43,441 nucleotides of DNA from Blastococcus sp. CT_GayMR16 (GCF_004570875.1 NZ_SPQK01000027.1:1-43441); one strand, 5' to 3'. Numbered from the stretch's first letter, positions 31,917-40,003 are shown. The notes: a model not told the origin generated them from the sequence alone. Translations and numbers: made by a program.

Positions 31917-33695
31917 CTGACCTCCAACGAGAACTTCCCCACGTCCACCGACGAAGCTCCCGCGACCGAAGCCGTCGCGCTCGAGCACGCGGAGACCGGC
32001 GCCCCCGCTCCCGAGGAGCTCGAGTCGCAGGTCGAGGAGCTCGGCGGCGCCCCCGTCGCGCCCGACAGCCCGCTGTTCAGCGACTTCGACGTGCACCCCG
32101 ACATCGTCGCGGCACTGACCGACGCCGGGATCACCCGCACGTTCGCCATCCAGGAGCTCACGCTCCCGCTCGCCCTCGCCGGCCACGACCTCATCGGTCA
32201 GGCCCGCACCGGCACCGGCAAGACCCTCGGCTTCGGCGTCCCGATGCTGCAGCGGGTCGTGCCCCCGGCGGAGGGTGGCGACGGCGTCCCGCAGGCGCTG
32301 GTCGTCGTCCCCACCCGTGAGCTGTGCGTCCAGGTCTCCCGCGACCTCGCGACCGCCGGCGTCAAGCGCGGCATCCGCGTGCAGGCCATCTACGGCGGCC
32401 GGGCCTTCGAGCCGCAGGTGCAGTCGCTGCAGAACGGTGTCGAGATCGTCGTCGGCACCCCGGGCCGACTGCTCGACCTGGCTCAGCGGGGCGACCTGAT
32501 CCTGGGCAAGGTCAAGGTCCTCGTCCTCGACGAGGCCGACGAGATGCTCGACCTGGGCTTCCTGCCCGACATCGAGCGGATCCTCGCGATGGTCCCCGAC
32601 AAGCGTCAGACCATGCTGTTCTCGGCGACGATGCCCGGCCCGATCGTGACCCTGTCGCGGTCGTTCATGACCCAGCCGACGCACATCCGGGCCCACGGCA
32701 ACGACGAGGGCTCGACCGTCCCGCAGACGACGCAGTTCATCTACCGGGCGCACAACCTGGACAAGCCCGAGCTGCTGTCCCGCGTGCTGCAGTCGCGGGA
32801 CCGCGGCCTGGTGATGGTCTTCTGCCGCACCAAGCGCACCGCGCAGAAGGTCGCCGACGAGCTCGTCGACCGCGGGTTCGCCGCGGCCGCCGTGCACGGC
32901 GACCTCGGCCAGGGCGCCCGCGAGCAGGCGCTGCGCGCCTTCCGCAGCGGCAAGGTCGACGTCCTCGTCGCCACCGACGTCGCCGCCCGTGGCATCGACG
33001 TCACCGGCGTCAGCCACGTCGTGAACTACCAGTGCCCCGAGGACGAGAAGACCTACCTGCACCGGATCGGCCGCACGGGCCGGGCCGGCAGCGAGGGCGT
33101 CGCCGTCACGCTGGTGGACTGGGACGACATCCCCCGGTGGCAGCTGATCAACAAGGCGCTCGACCTGGACTTCGCCGAGCCGCCGGAGACCTACTCCACG
33201 TCGCCGTGGGTCTACACCGACCTGGACGTGCCGACGACGGCCACCGGCCGCCTGCCGCGTTCGCAGCGGACCCGCGAGGGTCTGGACGCCGAGACGCTCG
33301 AGGACCTGGGCGAGACCGGCAAGCGCAACCGCCCGACGCAGTCCGGCGGCCGCGACTCCGGCGGCCGCGACTCCGGTGGCCGCGACTCCGGTGGCCGCGA
33401 CTCCGGTGGCCGCGACTCCGGTGGCCGCGACTCCGGCGGACGCGGCGACTCGCGTGGCCCGTCCGGCGGCCGGACCGGCGAGCGCTCCAGCGACTCCGAG
33501 GCCGGCGGCAAGAGCCGTCCGCGCCGCCGCACCCGGGGCACCGGGACGCCGTCCGCCGACGGCGAGACCTCCCCGGCTGCGTCCACCGGCGACGCGCCGT
33601 CCGAGGGTTCTGCGGAGGGTGGGGCTGCCAAGCCGCGCCGCCGTCGTCGTCGCGGGGGCGCCAACCGCGGTGGCGGCTCCGAGTCCGCCGCCTGA
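31917..33695 (+). CDS. DEAD-box RNA helicase (RhlE-like)
   Basis: 592 residues if started at CTG 31917 (behind AGAGGCGAGAG); the nearest ATG in frame, 31785, has no ribosome site and adds 44 low-complexity residues. Motifs: Q motif TRTFAIQE, ARTGTGKT (96-103), PTREL, GTPGRL, DEAD (205-208), SAT, VATDVAARGID, HRIGRTGRAG. The C-terminal tail has seven RDSGG-type units and then a basic RRRRRGG region, suited to RNA binding. It should unwind structured RNA in ribosome assembly or decay, particularly in the cold. Position equals Rv3211. Next gene overlaps by 1 base (TGATG). Confidence 0.92.
   Translation: MTSNENFPTSTDEAPATEAVALEHAETGAPAPEELESQVEELGGAPVAPDSPLFSDFDVHPDIVAALTDAGITRTFAIQELTLPLALAGHDLIGQARTGTGKTLGFGVPMLQRVVPPAEGGDGVPQALVVVPTRELCVQVSRDLATAGVKRGIRVQAIYGGRAFEPQVQSLQNGVEIVVGTPGRLLDLAQRGDLILGKVKVLVLDEADEMLDLGFLPDIERILAMVPDKRQTMLFSATMPGPIVTLSRSFMTQPTHIRAHGNDEGSTVPQTTQFIYRAHNLDKPELLSRVLQSRDRGLVMVFCRTKRTAQKVADELVDRGFAAAAVHGDLGQGAREQALRAFRSGKVDVLVATDVAARGIDVTGVSHVVNYQCPEDEKTYLHRIGRTGRAGSEGVAVTLVDWDDIPRWQLINKALDLDFAEPPETYSTSPWVYTDLDVPTTATGRLPRSQRTREGLDAETLEDLGETGKRNRPTQSGGRDSGGRDSGGRDSGGRDSGGRDSGGRDSGGRGDSRGPSGGRTGERSSDSEAGGKSRPRRRTRGTGTPSADGETSPAASTGDAPSEGSAEGGAAKPRRRRRRGGANRGGGSESAA
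33342..33450 (+). repeat. 15-bp coding minisatellite (RDSGG units)
   Basis: About seven tandem copies of a 15-base unit like TCCGGCGGCCGCGAC, encoding SGGRD repeats in the helicase tail. Copies differ only by third-base GGC/GGT changes, so copy number may vary by slippage without shifting the frame. Confidence 0.85.
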
Positions 33696-34900
33696 TGAAG
33701 GACCCGCCTTCCCCCCACCCCTCGCTTCGCTCGGGGCGGGACCCTGAAGGCGGGCCGTTCCATCACCTCACCAGCCCACCCTTGCGGGTGCTCGTCTGGG
33801 CTGCGGCCACCGTCGTCCTGCTCCTCGTCGCGGTCCTGCTCTGGCGGGGCTCGGACGCGGCGGCGACGGAGAGCACGACCGCACCACCGGCCGACGTCCC
33901 CTCGGGGACGCCGGCCGGTGCCGTCTCCGAGACCTGGTCCGCCGACGGCGAGCTGCCGACCGGGACCGTCGTCCAGAGCGGCCGGGTCCTGGTCGGCTCG
34001 GCGCACGGGGTCCGCGCCCTCGACCCGCTCACCGGCGAGGAGGCGTGGCACTACACGCGCAGCAACGCGCGATTGTGCGGACTGACCGCCACCAACGGCC
34101 TCGCCGTGGCGGTGTTCGCCACCGCCGACCGCTGTGACGAGGCCGTCGCACTGAACGCCGGCACCGGTGTGCGCGCCTGGACCCGCAGCGTCCGCTTCGC
34201 CGACGACGCCACGCTGACCTCGACCGACCGCATCGTCCTGGCGAGCAACCCCACGGGGATCGTCACGATCGACCCGACCGGCGACAACATCCGCTGGCGG
34301 TACGCCGCGCCGGCCGGGTGCCGCTTCCTGGGAACGGCGGCGGGCAGCGCGGGGATCGCCGTCCTGCAGCGCTGCGCCGGAGCCACGCTGGCGCAGGTAC
34401 GCCTGTTCGACGGCTTCAGCGGCGAGGCCCACTGGAGCCGCGACGTCGCGCTGCCCGAGGGCGGCGAGATCCGGCTGCTCGGGGCCGATGCTCTGCCGAC
34501 ACTGCTCGTGGACGGCGAGGTGCAGGCGCTCACCCCCGCGGACGGCACCGTCCTCGCCCGGCTGCCGGTGCCCGAGGGAGCCGACGTGCAGGTCGGGCCG
34601 GCCGGCACGGTCACGCTCGTCCGGGTGGACGGCCGACTGCTCGGGCTGGATGCCACCGGCGCAACGCTCTGGGACCTCCCCGCGCTCGGCCTGCCCGCTG
34701 CCCCGGGCATCGACAAGGACACCCGCGGCCCGGCCGCGTTGCTGGTGCCGGAGGACGGTGCGTTCGTGCAGCGCGATCCGACGACGGGGGCCGCACTCGG
34801 CCGCTCCGAGGCGGCGGACCTGCCGGAGGACGGCGTGGCGACGTCGATCGGACCGGTCGTCGTCCTCCGGCTTCCCGACCGGGTGCTCGGCTACCGCTGA
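33695..34900 (+). CDS. PQQ-like beta-propeller membrane-anchored protein
   Basis: 401 residues from ATG 33695, overlapping the helicase stop. A membrane helix (VLVWAAATVVLLLVAVLLW, ~31-49) precedes repeated strands of the PQQ-binding-like beta-propeller type (VRALDPLTGEEAWHY, ALNAGTGVRAWTRS, TIDPTGDNIRWRY, GLDATGATLWDL). Positional match to Rv3212. The first ~25 residues (KDPPSPHPSLRSGRDPEGGP) are encoded by a palindromic repeat, so the real start may be TTG or GTG near 33782-33790, just before the helix. Function unknown; perhaps an extracytoplasmic scaffold. Confidence 0.85.
   Translation: MKDPPSPHPSLRSGRDPEGGPFHHLTSPPLRVLVWAAATVVLLLVAVLLWRGSDAAATESTTAPPADVPSGTPAGAVSETWSADGELPTGTVVQSGRVLVGSAHGVRALDPLTGEEAWHYTRSNARLCGLTATNGLAVAVFATADRCDEAVALNAGTGVRAWTRSVRFADDATLTSTDRIVLASNPTGIVTIDPTGDNIRWRYAAPAGCRFLGTAAGSAGIAVLQRCAGATLAQVRLFDGFSGEAHWSRDVALPEGGEIRLLGADALPTLLVDGEVQALTPADGTVLARLPVPEGADVQVGPAGTVTLVRVDGRLLGLDATGATLWDLPALGLPAAPGIDKDTRGPAALLVPEDGAFVQRDPTTGAALGRSEAADLPEDGVATSIGPVVVLRLPDRVLGYR
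33697..33756. repeat. GAAGGACCC palindromic element, copy B
   Basis: GAAGGACCCGCCTTC ... CTCGCTTCGCTCGG ... CCCTGAAGGCGGGCC. The outer arms CCCGCCTTC/GAAGGCGGG pair, and an inner hairpin CTCGCTTCGCTCGGGG-like sits inside. It begins 2 bases after the helicase stop and spans the N-terminal codons of the next gene. Compare copy A at 20285. Confidence 0.82.
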
Positions 34901-34990
34901 CCCCGGCCGCGCGCATGAGGGCTGGTGGCCGTTGTCACCACCTGGCCGGCACCGGATGTGCGACCGTAGGAATGGGTCTGAGACAGGACT

Positions 34991-35033
34991 CGCGGACGAG
35001 TGCGCCGTACCCGGACAGCGACAAGACGGCGTT
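34991..35033 (+). ncRNA. Guanidine-III riboswitch (ykkC-III)
   Basis: The segment GGACGAG-TGCGCCGTACCCGG-ACAG-CGACAAGACGGCG follows the ykkC-III consensus almost base for base: compare the Thermobifida fusca aptamer (GGACGAGG, GCGCCGUACCCGG, GGACAAGACGGCG). GCGCCGT and ACGGCG(T) form the pseudoknot. CCAGGAG, the ribosome site of the SMR gene, begins right after it, so guanidine binding should control translation. The downstream gene is of the guanidinium-exporter family, which supports the call. Confidence 0.85.
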
Positions 35034-35046
35034 CCAGGAGACCACC

Positions 35047-35361
35047 GTGTACTGGCTCGTCCTCATCCTCTCCGGCGTCCTCGAAGCTGTCTGGGCGACT
35101 GCCCTGAGCCGTTCGGAGGGCTTCACCCGCGTGGCGCCGACCATCGTCTTCGCGGTGAGCCTCGCCGCCAGCATGGCCGGTCTCGCCTACGCCATGCTCG
35201 GCCTGCCGATCGGCACGGCCTATGCCGTCTGGGTGGGCATCGGCGCCGTCCTGACCACCGGCTACGCCATGTGGGCAGGACAGGAGCCGGTGTCGGCCCT
35301 GCGGGTGCTGTTGCTCGCCGGCATCGTCGGCTGTGTCCTCGGGCTCGAGCTCACGCACTAG
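35047..35361 (+). CDS. gdx: SMR family guanidinium exporter (Gdx/SugE-like)
   Basis: 104 residues from GTG 35047, 7 bases after AGGAG. Four membrane helices; the conserved proton/substrate Glu is in SGVLEAVWA (Glu ~13), followed by ALSRSEGFT and AYAVWVGIGAV, as in the SugE/Gdx branch rather than EmrE. Gdx proteins exchange guanidinium for protons as a dual-topology dimer; being a single gene fits that. The guanidine-III riboswitch directly upstream supports the substrate assignment. Confidence 0.9.
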   Translation: MYWLVLILSGVLEAVWATALSRSEGFTRVAPTIVFAVSLAASMAGLAYAMLGLPIGTAYAVWVGIGAVLTTGYAMWAGQEPVSALRVLLLAGIVGCVLGLELTH

Positions 35362-35425
35362 ACCCAGCACCGGGTTCCGCACCCCGCCACGGCGCGACCG
35401 GCCGGAGCGAGGTTCACTGGGGCCC

Positions 35426-36343
35426 ATGGTCCTGCCCGGTGGCCCCGACTACACCGTTCCCCTCGCGATCGCGCCCGACGACCTGCGGCAGCTCGCCGAC
35501 CACGACGCCGAGCACCGCACCTTTTCCGGTCGCGCCGGCCCGCTGATCGGCCTGGACACCGGCGGGGAGGCCGTCCGCGGCACGGTGCTCATGGTGGCCG
35601 GGTACACGGGCAGCAAGGAGGACTTCGCTCCCCTGTTGGCGCCGCTGGCCGAGGCCGGGTACCGGGTGGTCGCCATCGACCAGCGCGGGCAGTACGAGTC
35701 CCCGGGCCCCGACGACCCCGCCGCCTACTCGGTCACCGAGCTCGGGGCCGACGTCCTCGAGGTGGCCCGCGTGCTGCGCGAGGAGACCGGCGATCCGCTG
35801 CACCTGCTCGGCCACAGCTTCGGGGGCCTGGTCACGCGTGCGTCGGTGCTCGCCGAACCCGGCTGGTTCACCTCGTTCACCCTGCTGGGCTCCGGACCCG
35901 CCCACCTCACCGGCCGCCGGGCGGACCTGCTCGACCATCTCGGCCCGCTCCTGGACGCCGGTGGCGTCCACCTGGTGCACGAGACACTCGAGCAGGTGGC
36001 GATGACCGACCCCAAGGCCCAGGCGGTGCCCGCGCCGACCCGCGAGTTCTACACCCGCCGCTTCCTGGCCAACTCCGAGGCGGGGCTGCGTGGCATGGCC
36101 GAGGCGATGCTGACCGAGCCGGACCGGGTGGCCGAGCTCGCGGCGACGGGCGTGCCGGTGCTGGTGGCGCACGGCGAGGCGGACGACGCCTGGCTGCCGC
36201 ACGTGCAGGCCGACATGGCGGAGCGGCTCGGGGCCCGGCACGAGGTCATCAACAACTCGATCCACTCCCCCGCCGTCGAGAACCCGTCCCGGACGCTGGA
36301 GGTGCTGCTCGACTTCTGGGCCGGCGCCTCGGCCCGCTCATGA
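35426..36343 (+). CDS. Alpha/beta hydrolase (serine, lysophospholipase-like)
   Basis: 305 residues from ATG 35426. MVAGYTGSKEDF gives the oxyanion loop, GHSFGG the nucleophile Ser, VLVAHGEADDAW the Asp, and HSPAVENP the His. The fold is monoglyceride lipase/lysophospholipase-like. Its stop overlaps the MpaB-like start (ATGA), so the two are translated together and may act on the same lipid or terpenoid-like substrate; that link is inference. No clear ribosome site. Confidence 0.88.
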   Translation: MVLPGGPDYTVPLAIAPDDLRQLADHDAEHRTFSGRAGPLIGLDTGGEAVRGTVLMVAGYTGSKEDFAPLLAPLAEAGYRVVAIDQRGQYESPGPDDPAAYSVTELGADVLEVARVLREETGDPLHLLGHSFGGLVTRASVLAEPGWFTSFTLLGSGPAHLTGRRADLLDHLGPLLDAGGVHLVHETLEQVAMTDPKAQAVPAPTREFYTRRFLANSEAGLRGMAEAMLTEPDRVAELAATGVPVLVAHGEADDAWLPHVQADMAERLGARHEVINNSIHSPAVENPSRTLEVLLDFWAGASARS

Positions 36344-37191
36344 CGTCGGACTGGACGCCCGAGGAAGACCGGCTCGGCTTCTTCGGCCCGGACAGCGTCA
36401 CCTGGCGGATCCACTCCGACCCCACGTTCTCCGTCGGCGGCCTGCGCGCCCTGCTGCTGCAGGCGCTGCACCCGGTCGCGATGGACGGCGTGGCCCGGTT
36501 CTCCGGGGGCTTCCGGGACGAGCCGTGGCCACGGCTGATCCGCACCGCCACCTACGTCGACACGCTGACCTTCGGCACGCGCACCGAGGCCGCGCAGGCC
36601 GTGGCCCGGGTGCGCGGCATCCACCGCCGGCTGGGCGCGAAGGAGGAGACGACGGGCCGGACGTACCGTGTCGACGATCCCGACCTGCTGCTCTGGGTGC
36701 ACTGCTGCGAGGTCGACTCGCTGCTGTCGGTCGCCCGCCGGGGCGGTCTGCCGCTGACCGACGAAGAGGCCGATCGGTACGTGGCCGAGCAGGTGTCGTC
36801 GGCGGCGCTGATCGGGGTCGCGGCCGAGGACGTGCCGGACTCCGTCGCCGCGCTCGCGACCTACTTCGAGACGGTGCAGCCCGCGCTGGCGGTGACGCCC
36901 GCCGCGCGGGACGCCTACCGGCTCATCCTGCTGCCGCCGATGCCGACCTGGGTGCGCTACCTGACGCCCGCGCAGCCGGCGTGGGGCGGGCTCGCGACGC
37001 TGGCGGTGGCCCTGCTGCCGCCGTGGGCGCGCCGGATGGTCTCGCTCCCCGGGCTCGGCCTGACCGACACCGCGGCAACGGGCGCGCTGAAGGCGTTCCG
37101 GCAGACGATGCTGCGGCTTCCCCAGCGCGCGCGTCGCTCGCCGATCGTCTGGGCCGGCTACGAGCGCGTGGCTCCGACACAGGCCGCCTGA
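36340..37191 (+). CDS. Oxygenase MpaB-like (DUF2236) protein
   Basis: 283 residues from ATG 36340. WRIHSDPTFSVGGLRALLLQALHPVAM and LRLPQRAR-type segments, with GIHRRLGAKEE and YRVDDPDLLLWVHC, match the DUF2236/MpaB family related to the haem-dependent latex-clearing protein. Conserved His (ALHPVAM, GIHRR, WVHC) are candidates for haem or metal binding. Actinobacteria carry many paralogues of unknown substrate. Translationally coupled to the hydrolase before it; convergent with the nuclease gene, 3 bases between. Confidence 0.87.
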   Translation: MTSDWTPEEDRLGFFGPDSVTWRIHSDPTFSVGGLRALLLQALHPVAMDGVARFSGGFRDEPWPRLIRTATYVDTLTFGTRTEAAQAVARVRGIHRRLGAKEETTGRTYRVDDPDLLLWVHCCEVDSLLSVARRGGLPLTDEEADRYVAEQVSSAALIGVAAEDVPDSVAALATYFETVQPALAVTPAARDAYRLILLPPMPTWVRYLTPAQPAWGGLATLAVALLPPWARRMVSLPGLGLTDTAATGALKAFRQTMLRLPQRARRSPIVWAGYERVAPTQAA

Positions 37192-37194
37192 ACG

Positions 37195-38067
37195 TCAGCC
37201 CCGCGCGTCGTCGTCCTCGGCGAGGAAGCTCCAGGTCTCCCGCGCGGGGGTGGCGGCCTGGCCGGTCGGGCAGCTGGGACGGAAGTCGCACCAGCCGCAC
37301 TGCCTGCCCGGGATCGCCGGGAAGGCGTCGTCGGGGTCTGCGCCCGCGGCCGCCCTCTCGGTGGCCGCGGTGATGTCGGTGGCGATGTCCTCGGCCCGGC
37401 GCACGTGGTTGGCCAGCGACCGGTCGGTGTGCTCGAAGGAGGCGACGGTGCCGCTGGGCAGGTGGTGCAGTTCCACGCGCGAGCACGGACGGCGCAGCGT
37501 GCGCCGGACGCCGAGCACGTACGCCGCGAGCGCCGGTGATCCGCGGGCCTCGTCGTCGGTGGAGGGCACGCGACCGGTCTTGTAGTCGACGATCACCAGT
37601 TCGTCGCCGCGCTGGTCGATCCGGTCGATCCGGCCCGACAGGGCCAGCCGCTCGGTGGTGGCGCCGACCGTCCGCTCGTTCCCGACCGGCTCGTCGGTGG
37701 GGTCGAGGGTGGCGACGTAGTCGGTGAGCCAGCCTGCCGCGCGGGCGCGCCACCGTTCGGACTGCTCGGCGTCGCGGAAGCCGTTCTGCGACCACCCGGC
37801 GTAGAGCAGCTGACGGGCGGCGCCGGTCGTGCGGCGCTCCACCGGGAGGTCCCACCAGGAGCGCAGGGCGGCGTGGACCGCGGATCCCACCGTGTTGTGG
37901 GCCCATGGCGGCCCCTTGGGCGGGGACGGCCGGTCGACGTAGGCGAACCGGTAGCGCCGCGGGCAGTCGGAGAACGCGGCGAGCTTGCTCGGCGTCGCGG
38001 AGAAGAGCCGCCGCGGCATGCCCGGCATCTCCAGCTGGGCGCTCGCCGTGCCTGTCCCGCCGTCCAT
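37195..38067 (-). CDS. RecB-like PD-(D/E)XK nuclease with Fe-S cysteines
   Basis: 290 residues from ATG 38067, preferred over GTG 38076 because TACGGT ends exactly 7 bases before it. Motifs: SDCPRRYRFAYV (first Cys), SGRIDRID, IVDYKTGR (PD-(D/E)XK core Asp and Lys), ALAAYVLG, and CGWCDFRPSC near the C-terminus, completing a four-cysteine iron-sulfur staple as in AddB/Cas4/RecB nucleases. No helicase domain. It is a stand-alone DNA nuclease of the kind often annotated RecB family exonuclease; partner unknown. Confidence 0.9.
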   Translation of the reverse strand: MDGGTGTASAQLEMPGMPRRLFSATPSKLAAFSDCPRRYRFAYVDRPSPPKGPPWAHNTVGSAVHAALRSWWDLPVERRTTGAARQLLYAGWSQNGFRDAEQSERWRARAAGWLTDYVATLDPTDEPVGNERTVGATTERLALSGRIDRIDQRGDELVIVDYKTGRVPSTDDEARGSPALAAYVLGVRRTLRRPCSRVELHHLPSGTVASFEHTDRSLANHVRRAEDIATDITAATERAAAGADPDDAFPAIPGRQCGWCDFRPSCPTGQAATPARETWSFLAEDDDARG

Positions 38068-38074
38068 ACCGGTC

Positions 38075-38080
38075 ACCGTA
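38075..38080 (-). promoter_or_regulatory. -10 box, leaderless promoter of the nuclease gene
   Basis: ACCGTA on the plus strand is TACGGT on the minus strand; 7 bases separate it from ATG 38067, fixing that start. Confidence 0.5.
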
Positions 38081-38104
38081 ACGACGACGTCCGACAGTTC
38101 TCGG

Positions 38105-38962
38105 TCAGTCGCCGAACGGCACGCTGCCCGTGCCGGCCGACAGCAGAGCCTCGTACTGCTCCGGGTCGGTGGTGCAGACGCCGATCGACGTCGTCTTGTT
38201 GGTGCCGTGGTAGTCGCTGGAGCCGGTGGTGATCAACCCCAGCCTCCCCGCCAGGTCGCGCAGGTGCTCGCGCTGCTCGGCGGAGTGGTCCGGGTGGTCG
38301 ACCTCGAGGCCGAGCAGCCCGGCGTCGGTCATGGCGGCGATCGCGTCGTCTCCGACCGTGCGCCCGCGCTTGGTGGCCAGCCCGTGAGCGAACACCGGCA
38401 CACCGCCCGCGGCCCGGACCAGGCCGATGCCCTCGCGGACGTCGGTGTCGATCTTGGTGACGTAGTAAGGGCTGCGCGGGTGCAGGAGGGTGGCGAACGC
38501 ATGGTCCACGGAGTCGACCACCCCGGCCTCGACCAGGGCCCGCGCGATGTGCGGGCGCCCCACGACACCGCCGTCCACGCGCTCGACGATCGAGTCCCAG
38601 CGGATGGGATAGCCCTCGGCCTCCAGCCGCAGGACGATCCGCTCCGCGCGCTCGAGCCGCTCGTCGCGCAGCCGGGCCCGCTCGGCGGCGAACGCCGGAT
38701 GCGTGGGATCGAAGAGGTAGGCCAGCAGGTGCACGCTGATCGGATAGTCGCTGTCGGAGTACCAGCGGCAGGACATCTCCATCCCCGGCACGACCGTGAG
38801 CCCGCGCGGCCGGACGGCCTCGGCGATCGACCAGCCCGCGGTCGTGTCGTGGTCGGTCAGGGCGACGACGTCCAGACCCGCGGCCTGCGCGGTGGCGAGC
38901 AGGTCGGCGGGGCTCTCGGTGCCGTCGGAGACCGAGGAGTGGGTGTGCAGGTCGATCCGCAT
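38105..38962 (-). CDS. PHP-domain phosphoesterase (RNase AM/YciV-like)
   Basis: 285 residues from ATG 38962 (a GTG lies one codon earlier). PHP metal motifs: DLHTHSSVSDGT, LTDHDTTAGW, VVPGMEMSC, HLLAYLFDP, VFAHGLATKRG, and GSSDYHGTNKTT. This full set is typical of 3',5'-nucleoside bisphosphate phosphatase / 5'-3' exoribonuclease YciV homologues. It acts on small phosphoesters or RNA ends in the cytoplasm. Same strand as the PH-domain gene upstream of it in the window's minus-strand order, but a terminator hairpin falls after the PH gene's stop. Confidence 0.9.
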   Translation of the reverse strand: MRIDLHTHSSVSDGTESPADLLATAQAAGLDVVALTDHDTTAGWSIAEAVRPRGLTVVPGMEMSCRWYSDSDYPISVHLLAYLFDPTHPAFAAERARLRDERLERAERIVLRLEAEGYPIRWDSIVERVDGGVVGRPHIARALVEAGVVDSVDHAFATLLHPRSPYYVTKIDTDVREGIGLVRAAGGVPVFAHGLATKRGRTVGDDAIAAMTDAGLLGLEVDHPDHSAEQREHLRDLAGRLGLITTGSSDYHGTNKTTSIGVCTTDPEQYEALLSAGTGSVPFGD

Positions 38963-38989
38963 CACCGCTCAGACTGCCCCACCGGGCGT

Positions 38990-39022
38990 CCCGCCACCCG
39001 TCCGGACCGGGCGGGTGGCGGG
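38990..39022 (-). terminator. Terminator-like hairpin after the PH-domain gene
   Basis: Perfect 11-bp arms CCCGCCACCCG (38990-39000) and CGGGTGGCGGG (39012-39022), 2 bases beyond the PH gene's stop and 27 bases before the PHP gene start. Confidence 0.75.
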
Positions 39023-39024
39023 GC

Positions 39025-39675
39025 TCACGCCTGTGGGGGCGGCAGCCCGGGGATCGGTTCGGTGTCGCGACGTTCGACGCCCGGTCCGCCGCGGCGTGCG
39101 CGCGGCGGCGGCGGATCGAGGTTGCCCTCGTCGTCCCCGGTCGAGGCGGACCCGCCCCAGTCGGTGCTGAACAGCAGGCCGCTCACCCGGCGGTAGAGGT
39201 CGTCGGCTCCTGGCAGGAACGTGATCTCCGAGAGTGCCTGCTGCTGGCCCGCCGACTCGAACCGGAACGTGCCGTAGCCCAGCACCTGCCCCAGCAGGGT
39301 CTCCTTCCAGGTGAGGTCGGTGATCCGGCGCAGTGGCAGCAAGGTGACCGTCCGGACGATGACGCCCGAGGTGAGCAGCACCCGCCGCGTGCTGACGATG
39401 AAGTGGCGCATCCACCACTCGCCCACCCGCAGCCCGTAGTAGACGAGCGCCCCGACCAGGACGATCAGTCCGGCCGAACTGCTGACCCGGTTGTCGGGGT
39501 CGAGCAGGAGCAGCCAGCCGCCGATCAGGAAGACGGGCAGGAACTTGAGGGTCGGCTCGATGAGCACCGCCCAGTGCCGGCGGGTGGCGACGACGGCCCG
39601 CTCCTCCGGGAGCAGGTACTTCTCCACGTCCTTGCGGGCGCGGGTGGGCAGCCCGGCCGGCTCGAGGACCGACAC
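39025..39675 (-). CDS. PH-domain (bPH2/DUF304-like) membrane protein
   Basis: 216 residues from GTG 39675, 6 bases after the stop of the small membrane protein. Two membrane segments (LKFLPVFLIGGWLLLL and SAGLIVLVGALVYYGL) are followed by a bacterial PH domain (HFIVSTRRVLLTSGVIVRTV, LPLRRITDLTWKETLLG, LGYGTFRFESAG). The tail is Pro/Arg-rich. Such proteins are inner-membrane proteins of unknown role. A hairpin ends the unit. Confidence 0.88.
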   Translation of the reverse strand: MSVLEPAGLPTRARKDVEKYLLPEERAVVATRRHWAVLIEPTLKFLPVFLIGGWLLLLDPDNRVSSSAGLIVLVGALVYYGLRVGEWWMRHFIVSTRRVLLTSGVIVRTVTLLPLRRITDLTWKETLLGQVLGYGTFRFESAGQQQALSEITFLPGADDLYRRVSGLLFSTDWGGSASTGDDEGNLDPPPPRARRGGPGVERRDTEPIPGLPPPQA

Positions 39676-39681
39676 GACGGG

Positions 39682-39840
39682 TCAGACGAGCGAGCCGACG
39701 AAGTTCGCCAGGGACGACGCAGCGTCTCCGAGGGCCTCGCCGGCGTTCTTGACGATCTGGGCCGACTGCTCCGGCGCCTGGATGACGTAGAAGACGACGA
39801 ATGCGACGACCAACCAGGTGACGACCTTCTTGAGGTTCAC
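39682..39840 (-). CDS. Small single-span membrane protein (52 aa)
   Basis: 52 residues from GTG 39840, 5 bases after GGAGGTGGCG. It begins VNLKKVVTWLVVAFVVFYVI, one membrane helix with two Lys inside, followed by an amphipathic ~30-residue tail (VKNAGEALGDAASSLANFVG). No named family. Its stop is 6 bases before the PH-domain gene start, so the two are likely co-translated and may work together at the membrane. Confidence 0.78.
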   Translation of the reverse strand: MNLKKVVTWLVVAFVVFYVIQAPEQSAQIVKNAGEALGDAASSLANFVGSLV

Positions 39841-39869
39841 CGCCACCTCCACAGGTGCGCTCGAGCGGG

Positions 39870-39894
39870 GCAGGCTCCGATGATTCGAGCCTGC
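39870..39894. terminator. Hairpin upstream of the small membrane protein gene
   Basis: GCAGGCTC (39870-39877) and GAGCCTGC (39887-39894) with a 9-base loop. It lies between the DUF6758 stop and the small membrane gene on the minus strand and could end the DUF6758 transcript. Confidence 0.5.
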
Positions 39895-40003
39895 GAGTAC
39901 AGGGTCCACCCGGTGGGGCGGACGGCTTCGTCCCATGGGTAACACAGGTCCCAGCCGCCTCATCGGCGACGCGCCGAGCACGAGAGAGCCCGTCGGGTTC
40001 CGG

